A stretch of 64,000 nucleotides of DNA from Enterobacter cancerogenus. GTDB taxonomy: Bacteria > Pseudomonadota > Gammaproteobacteria > Enterobacterales > Enterobacteriaceae. The notes below the pieces were generated by a model, which was not told the origin of the DNA, did no database searches, and saw nothing but the letters and a program-made list of their open reading frames with translations. A program made the translations under genes and the position numbers. The stretch is from assembly GCA_000773965.1 (NCBI GenBank), contig JRUP01000038.1, forward strand, positions 1 to 64,000. Direction: 5' to 3'. Shown here piece after piece: positions 1 to 8,380 of this stretch. Position 1 is the stretch's first letter; every line of letters starts with the position of its first letter.

Positions 1-669
1 TCCGGCTCCGGTAAAAGTACCCTGTTGAAATCGATTCTGGCGCTGACGCCACGCAGTAGCGGCACCATTCAGACCGAAGGGCACTTTATGGGCAGCGATG
101 AAAACGGCCGCCCACTGGCTGCCCGCCATCTGCCGGCTAACCGCGCCAAATCCGGCATCGGTATCGTATTCCAGCACTTCGCGCTGTTCGATCACCTCAC
201 CGCGCTGGAAAACGTGATGAGTATTCTGCTGCGCGTGCAGGGTGCTCAGCCCGAAATCGCCCGCGCTAAAGCAATGCGTGCCCTGAAGATGGTGGGATTG
301 CAGGACTTCGCCGCCTCACTGCCGCATGAGCTATCAGGCGGGCAGAAACAGCGTGTCGGCATCGCCCGAGCGTTAGCCGCTGAACCGCAAATTCTGCTGT
401 TCGATGAGCCAACCTCGGCGCTCGACCCTGAGCTGGTGCGTGAAGTGAACCAGACCATGCGCAGCCTGGCGCAAACTGGCATCACCATGATTATCAGTAC
501 CCATGACATTGCCTTCGCGGCGGGCGTGGCCGATCGCGTGGTGTTCCTGCAGAACGGGGCGCTGATTGAAGAAGGGCCACCGGCGATTTTACAGAATCCG
601 AAAACGCCGGCTTTTGCCACCTTCCTTGAACATGAAAATGCCACGGAGGCCCAGCATGCCAATGCATGA
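1..669 (+). CDS. ABC transporter ATP-binding protein, 5' end outside window
   Basis: The reading frame is open from base 1 and begins inside the Walker A loop (SGSGKST), so the N-terminus lies upstream of the window. Visible parts are the Q-loop (GIVFQHFALF), the ABC signature LSGGQKQR, Walker B with its glutamate (ILLFDEPTSALDP) and the H-loop histidine (ISTHD). The overall pattern is that of the polar amino acid (GlnQ/HisP) ATPase family, which powers uptake from the cytoplasmic face of the inner membrane. The stop overlaps the start of the next gene by 14 bases, so the two are co-transcribed. The substrate is unknown. The permease and binding protein are presumably upstream, unless the NMT1-like gene two positions downstream has a part in it. 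Family assignment is secure, specificity is not. Confidence 0.9.
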   Translation, partial: SGSGKSTLLKSILALTPRSSGTIQTEGHFMGSDENGRPLAARHLPANRAKSGIGIVFQHFALFDHLTALENVMSILLRVQGAQPEIARAKAMRALKMVGLQDFAASLPHELSGGQKQRVGIARALAAEPQILLFDEPTSALDPELVREVNQTMRSLAQTGITMIISTHDIAFAAGVADRVVFLQNGALIEEGPPAILQNPKTPAFATFLEHENATEAQHANA

Positions 670-1696
670 TCTTGCGGCGCGTGAACGTCTTGGCGATGCG
701 CTGTTCCGCTATATGCAGGGGCAGCCAGCCGATGCGCTCGCTGACGAACCGGATGCTAACCAGCAGGCGCTGCGCCGTTTTCGCTTGCTGCCGCGTGTAC
801 TGCAGGGCAATGAGGCGATCAGCACCCAGACCACCATCCTCAATCAAAGCTGGTCTGCTCCGCTCGGCGTCGGTGCCTTTGCGGGTGATCGCATCTTCCA
901 TGAAGAGGGATTGCTGCCGATTGCCCGCGCCTGCAAACGTCTGCAACTGCCGCTGGTGATCTCCGAAGAGACGGTCACGCCGCTGGAACAGATTGGCGCG
1001 GAGTACGACCGCTGCTGGCTTCAGCTACGCGCGGCAGGTGATGTTGGGCGTATCAAAGATTTGATCGATCAGGCTGCACAAGCCGGATTCAAAAATATCG
1101 TTCTCACCGTGCTGGCACCGGTGCATCCGGTGCCGGGATTACAGCCAGGCGGCTTCTCAATTGGTGAAGCGCTCAAACAGCGCGGCTGGCACACCGTCGG
1201 CGGCACGCAACCGGGCGTTGAACCCTTGCCGGCCTTTCCGGTGTGGCGCTGGCAGGAAATTGACGAGGTGGCCGCACACTGCGCAGCGCGTCAACTGCCG
1301 CTGTGGCTAAAAGGTATTTTGCATCATGACGATGCGGCACCGGCTGCACAACATGGTGCCAGCGGCATCATCGCCTCGAATATTGGCCTGCGCCAAAGCG
1401 CGCGCTGGGCCACGCCGGTGGATCAGCTCGCTGATTTGCAAGCAGTGACTCGCCTGCCGCTGCTGCTGGATGGCGGCGTGCGCTGCGGCAGCGATGCTGT
1501 GGTGGGACGCTGCCTGGGTGCATCGCTGTCGCTCAGCGTGCGACCGATCATCAGCGCCCTGGTAGCAGGTGGCGAAAGCGCGGTGTTCGATCTGCTCTCC
1601 GGCTGGATCAATGAAATCACGGCTATCAGCCACTGGTGCGGCGTCAGCGACATGGCTGCGCTCAATGGCAGTTTTGTTACGGAGGTGCGTGGCTGA
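656..1696 (+). CDS. FMN-dependent alpha-hydroxy-acid dehydrogenase-like protein, catalytic His missing
   Basis: 346 aa TIM-barrel protein of the glycolate oxidase/lactate dehydrogenase FMN family. The start at 656 is chosen because GGAGG lies just upstream; longer in-frame starts run deep into the ABC gene. Family landmarks are an early APLGVGAFAG segment (canonical xPxG), the WLKGIL strand with the FMN-contacting Lys, and LDGGVRCGSDA near the C-terminus. The signature normally reads SNHGGRQLD, where His is the catalytic base; here it reads SNIGLRQSA, so the His is replaced by Ile although the Arg stays. Classical alpha-hydroxy acid oxidation is therefore doubtful. It sits in a tight operon with an ABC ATPase, an NMT1-like protein and a cyclic amidohydrolase, which suggests a role in catabolism of a cyclic amide or its product. 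The function is inferred only to family level. Confidence 0.8.
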   Translation: MPMHDLAARERLGDALFRYMQGQPADALADEPDANQQALRRFRLLPRVLQGNEAISTQTTILNQSWSAPLGVGAFAGDRIFHEEGLLPIARACKRLQLPLVISEETVTPLEQIGAEYDRCWLQLRAAGDVGRIKDLIDQAAQAGFKNIVLTVLAPVHPVPGLQPGGFSIGEALKQRGWHTVGGTQPGVEPLPAFPVWRWQEIDEVAAHCAARQLPLWLKGILHHDDAAPAAQHGASGIIASNIGLRQSARWATPVDQLADLQAVTRLPLLLDGGVRCGSDAVVGRCLGASLSLSVRPIISALVAGGESAVFDLLSGWINEITAISHWCGVSDMAALNGSFVTEVRG

Positions 1697-2619
1697 TGCA
1701 GACGTTAATCTTCAATCAGGGGGATGCCAGCGAATCCCGCATCTATTACTGCGCCCACTATTTGGCCGACAGCCTCGGCTTGTTCGCCGCCGAGCAGTTG
1801 CAAGTCACCTTCACCACCAGCGCATCGGGCGGGCACACCGTGCAGGGCGGACAAGTGCCTGCGGTGCTCAACCGCGAAGCGGACCTCACGCTGGGCGGGC
1901 CGATGGTGGTGATGAAGCATTACCAGCAGCACGGCGCTGAGTTGCAGTGCTTTTGCGCCTCGGTCGCCGCTAATCCGTGGTTTCTGGCGGCAGCAAAGAC
2001 TCAGCCCGATTTTCAGCTGAATAATTTGCGCGGTAAACGCGTGCTGGATGTCGGTAATGTCGGCACCGCCACGCTGACCTTCCGCTGGCTGCTGTCCCAG
2101 CATGGTTTGCTGGATCAGGTGGAGCTGATTGCCGGTAGCGGCGATCAGGCCCGCGATTTCGCGGCCGTAGCAAGGGGTGAAGCGGACTATGCGCTACACG
2201 CCATGCATATGCTGGCACCGGCAATTGCAGCTGGACAGCTGAGCAGCATCAGCAGCCTCGCTTTGCTGTGCGGCAAGGTGCCGTGGAGCGCCTATATTGC
2301 CCGGACCGATGTCCTCACGGAGAAAGCTGCTGCGTTTGCTGCCTTCTCGCGCGCCATCGAACAGGCACTGGCGTGGATCGCCACGCATGATGCCGAAACA
2401 CTGGCCGCACAGGTGCAGCACTGTTATCCCGATTATCCTCTTGATGCGCTGATCACCGGTTTAGCCGCGTATCAGCAAGCGCACGTCTTCGCGCCCAGCG
2501 GCCTGATTCCAGCCGATGAATTTGACCACTTCAGCCAGTTGCTGAGCGCTATCGGCTGGCTGGATCCTTCTCAACCCGTGCCCTATGGCGCACTGGTGAC
2601 GCAAGCAGGAGCAGAGTGA
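1696..2619 (+). CDS. NMT1/THI5-like domain protein without signal peptide
   Basis: 307 aa protein with the periplasmic-binding-protein type II fold typical of NMT1/THI5-like and SsuA-type proteins: N-terminal IYYCAHYLADSLGLF, then an LTLGGPMVV segment and a VGNVGTATLTFRW segment. The start at 1696 overlaps the previous stop by one base and follows a GGAGG. There is no hydrophobic leader or lipobox, so the protein is predicted to be cytoplasmic; an exported solute receptor would need one. The next gene starts on its stop codon (GTGATG), so translation is coupled. It may be a ligand-binding or sensory protein, or an enzyme-like THI5 relative, rather than a transport receptor. Family call is moderate, role unknown. 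Confidence 0.7.
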   Translation: MQTLIFNQGDASESRIYYCAHYLADSLGLFAAEQLQVTFTTSASGGHTVQGGQVPAVLNREADLTLGGPMVVMKHYQQHGAELQCFCASVAANPWFLAAAKTQPDFQLNNLRGKRVLDVGNVGTATLTFRWLLSQHGLLDQVELIAGSGDQARDFAAVARGEADYALHAMHMLAPAIAAGQLSSISSLALLCGKVPWSAYIARTDVLTEKAAAFAAFSRAIEQALAWIATHDAETLAAQVQHCYPDYPLDALITGLAAYQQAHVFAPSGLIPADEFDHFSQLLSAIGWLDPSQPVPYGALVTQAGAE

Positions 2620-3995
2620 TGAAACAATTAATTATCAACGGCCTGGTAGTGACAGAAACCCGCGCTGCGCCCGCCGATGTGCTGATTGAGAATGGCAAAA
2701 TCAGCGGCCTGCTGATGCCGGGTGCCCTCGCTGACGGCGTCGATGAGGTTATTGATGCGCAGGGGCTAATCATCGTACCCGGCGCGATAGATGTGCACAC
2801 CCATTTCACCGGCTCGCACGATTTCCCTGAACAGGAGCTGCGCGAAGGCACGCGCGGTGCCGCTGCGCACGGCGTCACCACCATTGTTGAGATGCCGCAC
2901 TCGTTGCCGCCCGCCACCAGCCTCGCCAACTTCACCGCCAAGCAGCGCTGGCTGGCGGACAACTGCTCGGTGGATTACGCCATGTGGGCCGGACTGGATG
3001 GCCGCAACGTGCACGAGTTAGCGGCGCTGGATCAGGCGGGCGCACTGGCGTTCAAAGCTTTCCTGTGCAGCGGCGTACCCAACGGCGAAGCCACTGATGA
3101 GAAAGGCTTACCGCGCCTCGACGATGATGGCTTGCTGCGTGCGATGCGTGAGCTGGTGACCTTTGACGGTCTGATTGGCGTCCACGCTGAGAACCACGAC
3201 ATTCTGATCGGTGCCGGCAGCGAACTGCGCCGTGCCGGACGCAAAGATACCCGCGCGCATGCGCTGGCCGGGCCAGAAATCGCCGAAATCGAAGCCGTGG
3301 GTCGAGTTTTGGCGGTGGCGGAAGAGACCGGCGCACGCTGCCACATCGTGCACGTCAGCTCCGCACGCGCCGCCGAAACCATCGTCGCTGCCAAAAGCAA
3401 AGTGCGCGCCAGCTTCGAAACCTGTCCGCACTATCTGATTCTGGATGAAGACGATCTGGTGCGCATCGGACCGAATGCGCGCTGTGGCCCGCCGATCCGT
3501 CCACGCCCGGTGGTCGATGCGCTATGGCAGGTGCTGCTGCGCGGCGATGTCGATATGATCGCCTCTGACCACTGTCCGTACACCCCGGCGCAGAAACAAG
3601 CCGGTGAAGCCAGTATTTGGGACGCAGGCATGGGATTAACCGGCGTCGAAACCTTGAGCCCGATGTTCTTCAGCGTGGCCCACATCGATCGCGGACTGGC
3701 CCTCACGGAATTTGCGCGCATGACCGCCAGCGGTCCGGCCAAAGCCTTCCAGCTGTGGGGCAAAAAAGGCGCTATTGCACCCGGCTTCGATGCCGATTTG
3801 GTGTTTATCGATGCGCAACAGAGCTGGACCGTTGAGGGGGAGAAATTCCAGGGACTCGGCAAGTGGAGCGCATTTGAAGGGATGCGCTGTCAGGGTAAAG
3901 TGGTGCGCACACTTATTCGTGGTGTCACGGTATTCCAGGATGACCAGATGCAGGTTGAACCCGGCTTTGGTCAGTTCGTGACCCGGCAGGTATAA
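2619..3995 (+). CDS. Cyclic amidohydrolase (allantoinase/dihydropyrimidinase-like)
   Basis: 458 aa metal-dependent amidohydrolase of the allantoinase, hydantoinase and dihydroorotase group, which opens cyclic amides. Metal-ligand motifs are in order: HTH near residue 66, a lysine in LAFKAF that is normally carbamylated, HAENHD, HIVHVSS and the C-terminal aspartate in SDHCPYTP. The length fits allantoinase and D-hydantoinase (about 450-460 aa). The start at 2619 (ATG) overlaps the previous stop; a GTG three bases earlier is also possible. Placement with an ABC ATPase and a GntR regulator points to uptake and opening of a ring such as a hydantoin, a pyrimidine or allantoin. The exact substrate cannot be decided from sequence. 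Confidence 0.88.
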   Translation: MKQLIINGLVVTETRAAPADVLIENGKISGLLMPGALADGVDEVIDAQGLIIVPGAIDVHTHFTGSHDFPEQELREGTRGAAAHGVTTIVEMPHSLPPATSLANFTAKQRWLADNCSVDYAMWAGLDGRNVHELAALDQAGALAFKAFLCSGVPNGEATDEKGLPRLDDDGLLRAMRELVTFDGLIGVHAENHDILIGAGSELRRAGRKDTRAHALAGPEIAEIEAVGRVLAVAEETGARCHIVHVSSARAAETIVAAKSKVRASFETCPHYLILDEDDLVRIGPNARCGPPIRPRPVVDALWQVLLRGDVDMIASDHCPYTPAQKQAGEASIWDAGMGLTGVETLSPMFFSVAHIDRGLALTEFARMTASGPAKAFQLWGKKGAIAPGFDADLVFIDAQQSWTVEGEKFQGLGKWSAFEGMRCQGKVVRTLIRGVTVFQDDQMQVEPGFGQFVTRQV

Positions 3996-4009
3996 ACAGG
4001 ACAATCACC

Positions 4010-4771
4010 ATGGCAGGAAAATCATCCACCCCAAGCCGTAAAAGCAGCGCACCGCTGGCACAGGAAGCCGCTTCAGACGGCAACTGGCAAGCTGCGCGTC
4101 CGCGCACGCTGGTCGATCACGCCGTCGATGCGATTCTCAGCGCCGCCTCGCGCGGATTGATTTTACCCGGCGACCGTATTGCCGAACCGGATCTGGTGGC
4201 AAAACTCGGTATGAGCCGCGTGCCGATCCGTGAAGCGCTGCGCATTCTTGAAAGCCAGGGCATCGTCACCAGCGAGCCGTATAAAGGCATCCGTTTGATG
4301 GAGATTTCCCATCAGCGGCTGGAGCAGATTATTGATGTGCGCATCCCACTGGAAACATTGGCCTGTCGCCGTGCGATTGAAGCCGGACGCAACGGCGCTG
4401 AACAGCTCACTCTGCTGTATCAGGGCGTGGCACAGATGCAAACCATGATGCAAAACGATGATGTGTATGGCTTTGCCTCGGCGGACACCGATTTCCATCG
4501 CACGCTGTGCAGCTTCGCCCACAACCCGGTATTGAGCAATTTGTGGGAGTCAATTGCGCGCCAGCTGACGGTGATTTTTGGCCTCTCCACCATGGGCAAA
4601 TCGATGAGCGACATCATTGAAGAGCACCAGCGACTGATCAACGTGTTCGCCGAGGGCGATATCGCGCAGATGACCGATGAAATTGAAAACCACATCCGCA
4701 TTCAGGCACTGGATGTGGATTACGAGACCTTGATTACGCAGCGCCGACAGCAGCGTTCCGCTGTGGGCTGA
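4010..4771 (+). CDS. GntR-family transcriptional regulator, FCD (FadR) subfamily
   Basis: 253 aa. A disordered basic N-terminus of about 30 residues is followed by a winged helix (about 35-100) with the GntR pattern LILPGDRIAEPDLVAKLGMS and VPIREALRILESQGIV. An all-helical FCD ligand domain fills the C-terminal half; DTDFHRTL and EHQRLI carry the usual metal-binding Asp/His positions. It lies 14 bases after the amidohydrolase and before an enolase-superfamily gene, so it is probably the local repressor responding to the cluster's substrate or product. The effector is unknown. Confidence 0.9.
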   Translation: MAGKSSTPSRKSSAPLAQEAASDGNWQAARPRTLVDHAVDAILSAASRGLILPGDRIAEPDLVAKLGMSRVPIREALRILESQGIVTSEPYKGIRLMEISHQRLEQIIDVRIPLETLACRRAIEAGRNGAEQLTLLYQGVAQMQTMMQNDDVYGFASADTDFHRTLCSFAHNPVLSNLWESIARQLTVIFGLSTMGKSMSDIIEEHQRLINVFAEGDIAQMTDEIENHIRIQALDVDYETLITQRRQQRSAVG

Positions 4772-4807
4772 TGCTTTATTGATTGCCTTTACACCAGGAA
4801 AACCACG

Positions 4808-5923
4808 ATGAAGATCACCAACGTTGAAGCGTTTTATCTGCGTCTGCCGGTTATTGAGCAGCGCACCGATAGCTCGCAGGATGCACTGCTTATCAAAATC
4901 ACCACCGATGCGGGCATCACCGGTTGGGGTGAAGTGGATGGCAGCCCGTATGTCACCAAAGCCATTATCGAAGCACCCTATTCGCACACTATGGTCACCG
5001 GACTGAAATCGCTGCTGATCGGCGAGAATCCGCTGGAGACCGGCCGTTTGTGGAAGAAGATGCACAAAGCCACCATCTATTACGGACGCAGCGGTGCCGT
5101 GCTGCAGGCGATGGCGGGCATTGATATCGCCCTGTGGGACATCAAAGGCAAAGCACTGGGCAAACCGATTGTTGAACTGCTGGGCGGTGCGATGCGCGAC
5201 AAGATGCGCGTTTACTCCTCCAACATGTTCCAGTACAGCGTCGAAGAAACCGTGGCGCGCGCGCAGCACGCCATCGATACTGGCCACACTGGCGTGAAGT
5301 TTGGCTGGGAGCCGTTTGGCACCGATGAAGCGCTGGATCTGCGCTATCTGGAAGCGCTGCGCACCGCAATGGGCGACAGCGTGGATCTGATGCTGGATGT
5401 CGGCCACGTCTGGGATGCGAAGACCACCGTGCGCCGCAGCCAGCGCTATGAACATCTCAACCTGTTCTGGATCGAAGAGCCGCTGCACCCGGATAACTAC
5501 GCCGGTTACGGCCAGGTATCTACCGCCTGCCAGCAGCACATCGCCGCCGGTGAGCAAGAGTGTTCGGTGGTTGGCTTCCAGCGCCTGATTGATGAAGGCG
5601 GTATCGACATCGTGCAGATCGATCTGACGCGTACCGGCTTTACTCAGGCGATGGAGATCGCCAGCTACGCGCACAGCCGTGGTCGCAAAGTGTGTAACCA
5701 TAACTTCACCACCGACATCAACACCGCCGCTTCGCTGCATTTCCTGTGTGCGATTGAGAATGCGCTGGTGATGGAGTATTGCGTGGAGCCGGGTGAGATC
5801 AGCCGCTCGCTGGCGAAAAACCCGGTGCGCATTGCAGATGGCTATGCGTGGTTGCCGAGCGAGCCAGGTCTGGGCGTTGAGCCGAACGAAGCGGTGATCG
5901 AGAAGTTCCTCGTCCGCGATTAA
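4808..5923 (+). CDS. Mandelate racemase/muconate lactonizing enzyme family protein
   Basis: 371 aa enolase-superfamily enzyme, which abstracts a proton alpha to a carboxylate using a Mg2+-stabilised enolate. The N-terminal capping domain (1-125) is followed by a TIM barrel. The three metal ligands are recognisable: Asp in LMLDVGH, Glu in WIEEPLHP and Glu in AAGEQE. HNFTTDIN carries the barrel His-Asp region found in acid sugar dehydratases and racemases. The closest recognisable group is the acid-sugar dehydratase/racemase branch. The gene follows the GntR regulator by 36 bases and ends the cluster. Its substrate, and whether it acts in the same pathway as the amidohydrolase, are not determined. 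Confidence 0.85.
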   Translation: MKITNVEAFYLRLPVIEQRTDSSQDALLIKITTDAGITGWGEVDGSPYVTKAIIEAPYSHTMVTGLKSLLIGENPLETGRLWKKMHKATIYYGRSGAVLQAMAGIDIALWDIKGKALGKPIVELLGGAMRDKMRVYSSNMFQYSVEETVARAQHAIDTGHTGVKFGWEPFGTDEALDLRYLEALRTAMGDSVDLMLDVGHVWDAKTTVRRSQRYEHLNLFWIEEPLHPDNYAGYGQVSTACQQHIAAGEQECSVVGFQRLIDEGGIDIVQIDLTRTGFTQAMEIASYAHSRGRKVCNHNFTTDINTAASLHFLCAIENALVMEYCVEPGEISRSLAKNPVRIADGYAWLPSEPGLGVEPNEAVIEKFLVRD

Positions 5924-6239
5924 GTCACCGCCAGGCAAACACCGGATGCGTGATTAATCCATTGTTCAGCACACACTCGGTTGCGGCGCGATTTATCGCC
6001 TGAGGCTCATCCGTTTTATTCGCCAAAGCGGCAACGGTTAAACATGGTCGCTTTATTCGTTTGGGTGAGAATGCCTGTGTGCAGGCCAGAGCACCACGGC
6101 TATTGCCGGGCAGTTCTCACGCTGCGAACAGACCACGTCCTCCTTTAACAGAGTGATCCGAATTTCAGTCCCAAAGGTTGTTGACGCATCACGCTGTGAC
6201 TACCCTTCTTCGCACGGACGTATTGCCGACGAGGAAGCC
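5924..6239. other. Intergenic region with a REP-like fragment
   Basis: 316 bases without a convincing gene. Near 5982 there is the phrase GCGGCGCGATTTATCGC, which resembles the GCGATAAATCGCGCC-type palindromic elements seen again at 49875-50004. No clear terminator or tRNA was found. A longer in-frame start for wecH at 6153 falls here but lacks homology support. Confidence 0.4.
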
Positions 6240-7235
6240 ATGTCGCAAAAAATACACTGGATCGACAACTTACGTGCGGTTGCCTGCCTGATGGTGATCG
6301 TCATTCACACCACCACCTGGTATATCACCGGCCCGATGGCCGTCACCGGTATTAGCTGGGATGTGGCGAATCTGCTCAACTCCGCATCGCGCGTCTGTGT
6401 GCCGTTGTTCTTTATGATTTCAGGCTATCTGTTCTTTGGCGAACGCAGCGCGCAAGGGCGACATCTGCTGCGCATCGTGCTGTGTTTACTGTTCTACAGC
6501 GCCGTAGCGCTGGCCTATATCACCTGGCTGACGCCGATCAGCGAAGGCCGTTCGCTGCTGAAGCTGCTGCAAAAACCGGTGTTCTATCACCTGTGGTTTT
6601 TCTTCGCCATTATCGGCATCTACCTGCTGTCGCCATTGATTCAGGTGAAAAGCGTGCAGCCGCGCTACGTCGCATTGCTGGTCGTGGTGCTGGCGGTGCT
6701 GGCCAATCCCAACACCGTGAGCCAGTCGCTGGGGCCGTTTCATTGGTTGCCGGTGAATCTTTACGTCAGCGGCGACAGTATTTACTACCTGCTGTACGCG
6801 CTGCTGGGGCGGGCGATTGGCTGCATGGAGACCGATAAGCGCGGCATCAGCTGGTTGGCGGGATTGGGCTTTATCGCCTGCTGGATAGGCATCACGCTCG
6901 GCACCAAACAGATGCTGAAAATCAACGGCGCGTTCAACGACACCTGGTATCTTTACTGCGGCCCGCTGGTGTTTATCGCCGCCATCAGCTTGCTGGTGCT
7001 GTTCAAGAATGTGCTGAACAGCCGCACACTGCCGATGCTGGCGACGATTTCGCGCTATTCACTGCCGATATATGGCTTTCACGCGCTGTTTATCCACTAT
7101 CTGCGCACCAACCATTACGACGATATGTCACGTCCGTGGCTCGATCTGCCGTGGGTATTTGGCATCACGCTGATCGGCAGTTTGCTGCTGGCGATGCTGC
7201 TCAAACGCGTGGATAAACATCATCTGGTGAGTTGA
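6240..7235 (+). CDS. wecH: O-acetyltransferase WecH (YiaH), acyltransferase-3 family
   Basis: 331 aa integral inner-membrane protein. Known role in E. coli: O-acetylation of enterobacterial common antigen. The start is set at 6240 because the protein then begins like E. coli WecH (WIDNLR near the N-terminus). Seen: the acyltransferase-3 signature with the conserved His in VIHTTTWY, RVCVPLFFMISGYLFFGERSAQ, and about ten hydrophobic segments. Recalled E. coli WecH aligns over its whole length, including the QKPVFYHLWFFFAI and DTWYLYCGP blocks. The 3' end overlaps the convergent GlxA-type gene by 16 bases. High confidence in identity. Confidence 0.92.
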   Translation: MSQKIHWIDNLRAVACLMVIVIHTTTWYITGPMAVTGISWDVANLLNSASRVCVPLFFMISGYLFFGERSAQGRHLLRIVLCLLFYSAVALAYITWLTPISEGRSLLKLLQKPVFYHLWFFFAIIGIYLLSPLIQVKSVQPRYVALLVVVLAVLANPNTVSQSLGPFHWLPVNLYVSGDSIYYLLYALLGRAIGCMETDKRGISWLAGLGFIACWIGITLGTKQMLKINGAFNDTWYLYCGPLVFIAAISLLVLFKNVLNSRTLPMLATISRYSLPIYGFHALFIHYLRTNHYDDMSRPWLDLPWVFGITLIGSLLLAMLLKRVDKHHLVS

Positions 7236-8152
7236 TCGTCCCAGCGCTGATGCGCCCGACGCAGCTGGCGTGCTGAAGAGAATCCAGCCGCCAGCGCGGC
7301 TTTCTCTGCCGCTTCACCCTGTTGCTGGCGCTGACGCGCGATCACCAAACGCAGCTGTTCATGGTATTCCCGCACGCTGATGCCGAGATGCTGGCGGAAC
7401 AGGCGCGTGAGATGACGCTCGCTGACATGCGCGCGCTCGGCCAGCGCGGTCAGCGACCAGTCGTGTTCGGGATGGGCAATCATCACGTCCTGCGCCCGAT
7501 GAATCGCCGGATGCAGATGATTACGATACCGCAGCCACGGCGACAGTTGCGGATCGTCACCCGAACGCCGAAACCACACCACCATTTCCCGCGCCACCTT
7601 CAACGCCAGCGGCGCGCCACACAGTCGGTTGATCAGATGCAGCGCCAGATCGATACCCGCCGTGATGCCAGCGCTGGTCCAGATGCCATGATCTTCCACG
7701 AACACGCGGTTATCTTTCACTAACGCGGCCGGTTCGGCGGCTTTAAGACGCGGTAACACATCGTGATGGGTGGTGCATTGCACACCATTCAACAATCCGG
7801 CCTGCGCCGAGAGCAGTGCACCGGAACAGATGCAGACTAATGTGATGCGTTTAGCGTGGATGGCGGACTGCTGCGAGCGGAGCCAGTCGCGCGCGGCGGC
7901 GGCAGGTGCCGTATCGAACCAGACTTTGGAGTCATACACGCCGGGCACCACCAGCAGGCTGTTATCGGGTAGCTGCTCGGGAAGTGGCGCGATATCCGCG
8001 ATCGTCATGCCGGTGGAGCAGCGCACGCTGGCTTGCGGGCCAATGTAGTGCAGAGCAAAAAAGCCATCGGCCAGTTGCAGCGTTTCCGCCGGACCAGTGA
8101 GATCGAGCGCCATCACGCCAGGAAGAACCAGAAAATAGACGGGCTGCGGCAT
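7220..8152 (-). CDS. GlxA-family AraC-type transcriptional regulator
   Basis: 310 aa. The N-terminal DJ-1/PfpI-like domain (about 1-190, with FLVLPGVMALDLTGP and the elbow segment VCICSGALLSAQAGLL) is fused to a C-terminal AraC double helix-turn-helix (DWSLTALAERAHVSERHLTRLFRQH). The arrangement is that of GlxA/FtrA/CdhR regulators, which sense metabolites such as amino-acid derivatives. A GGAG lies upstream of the start. It converges with wecH and overlaps it by 16 bases; no obvious target gene is adjacent on its own strand. The ligand is unknown. Confidence 0.88.
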   Translation of the reverse strand: MPQPVYFLVLPGVMALDLTGPAETLQLADGFFALHYIGPQASVRCSTGMTIADIAPLPEQLPDNSLLVVPGVYDSKVWFDTAPAAAARDWLRSQQSAIHAKRITLVCICSGALLSAQAGLLNGVQCTTHHDVLPRLKAAEPAALVKDNRVFVEDHGIWTSAGITAGIDLALHLINRLCGAPLALKVAREMVVWFRRSGDDPQLSPWLRYRNHLHPAIHRAQDVMIAHPEHDWSLTALAERAHVSERHLTRLFRQHLGISVREYHEQLRLVIARQRQQQGEAAEKAALAAGFSSARQLRRAHQRWDDQLTR

Positions 8153-8380
8153 TAAAGGCTCCAGGGTAGGTGATGTGTTTTTCCCTCAGCCTCTGCATGG
8201 CAAAGAACTGTTCGAGGGTTAACGTATCATTGCTGCTGCCTCAGCCTCTCTGGATGTCTTTCCCTTCTGTGACGGGAGCGTGCTAAGGACAATTCAGGCC
8301 ATAAGAAACTAACCTGATTTTCCCATCATAGCGAAATAAATATAAAAACCACGACCCAATCCGGCCATCACTCAACCGAA
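8153..8380. other. Intergenic region between GlxA-type gene and xylB
   Basis: 228 bases holding the promoter region of the GlxA-type gene (leftward) and the 3' flank of xylB. An AT-rich patch near 8310-8350 could hold a promoter. No hairpin with a T-run or small ORF was convincing. Confidence 0.35.

Noticed and set aside
4550..5938. 462-codon open frame on the minus strand opposite the enolase-superfamily gene
   Set aside because: It mirrors the codon pattern of the real gene on the plus strand, is His/Gln/Arg-rich as antisense frames are, and shows no motif or ribosome site.
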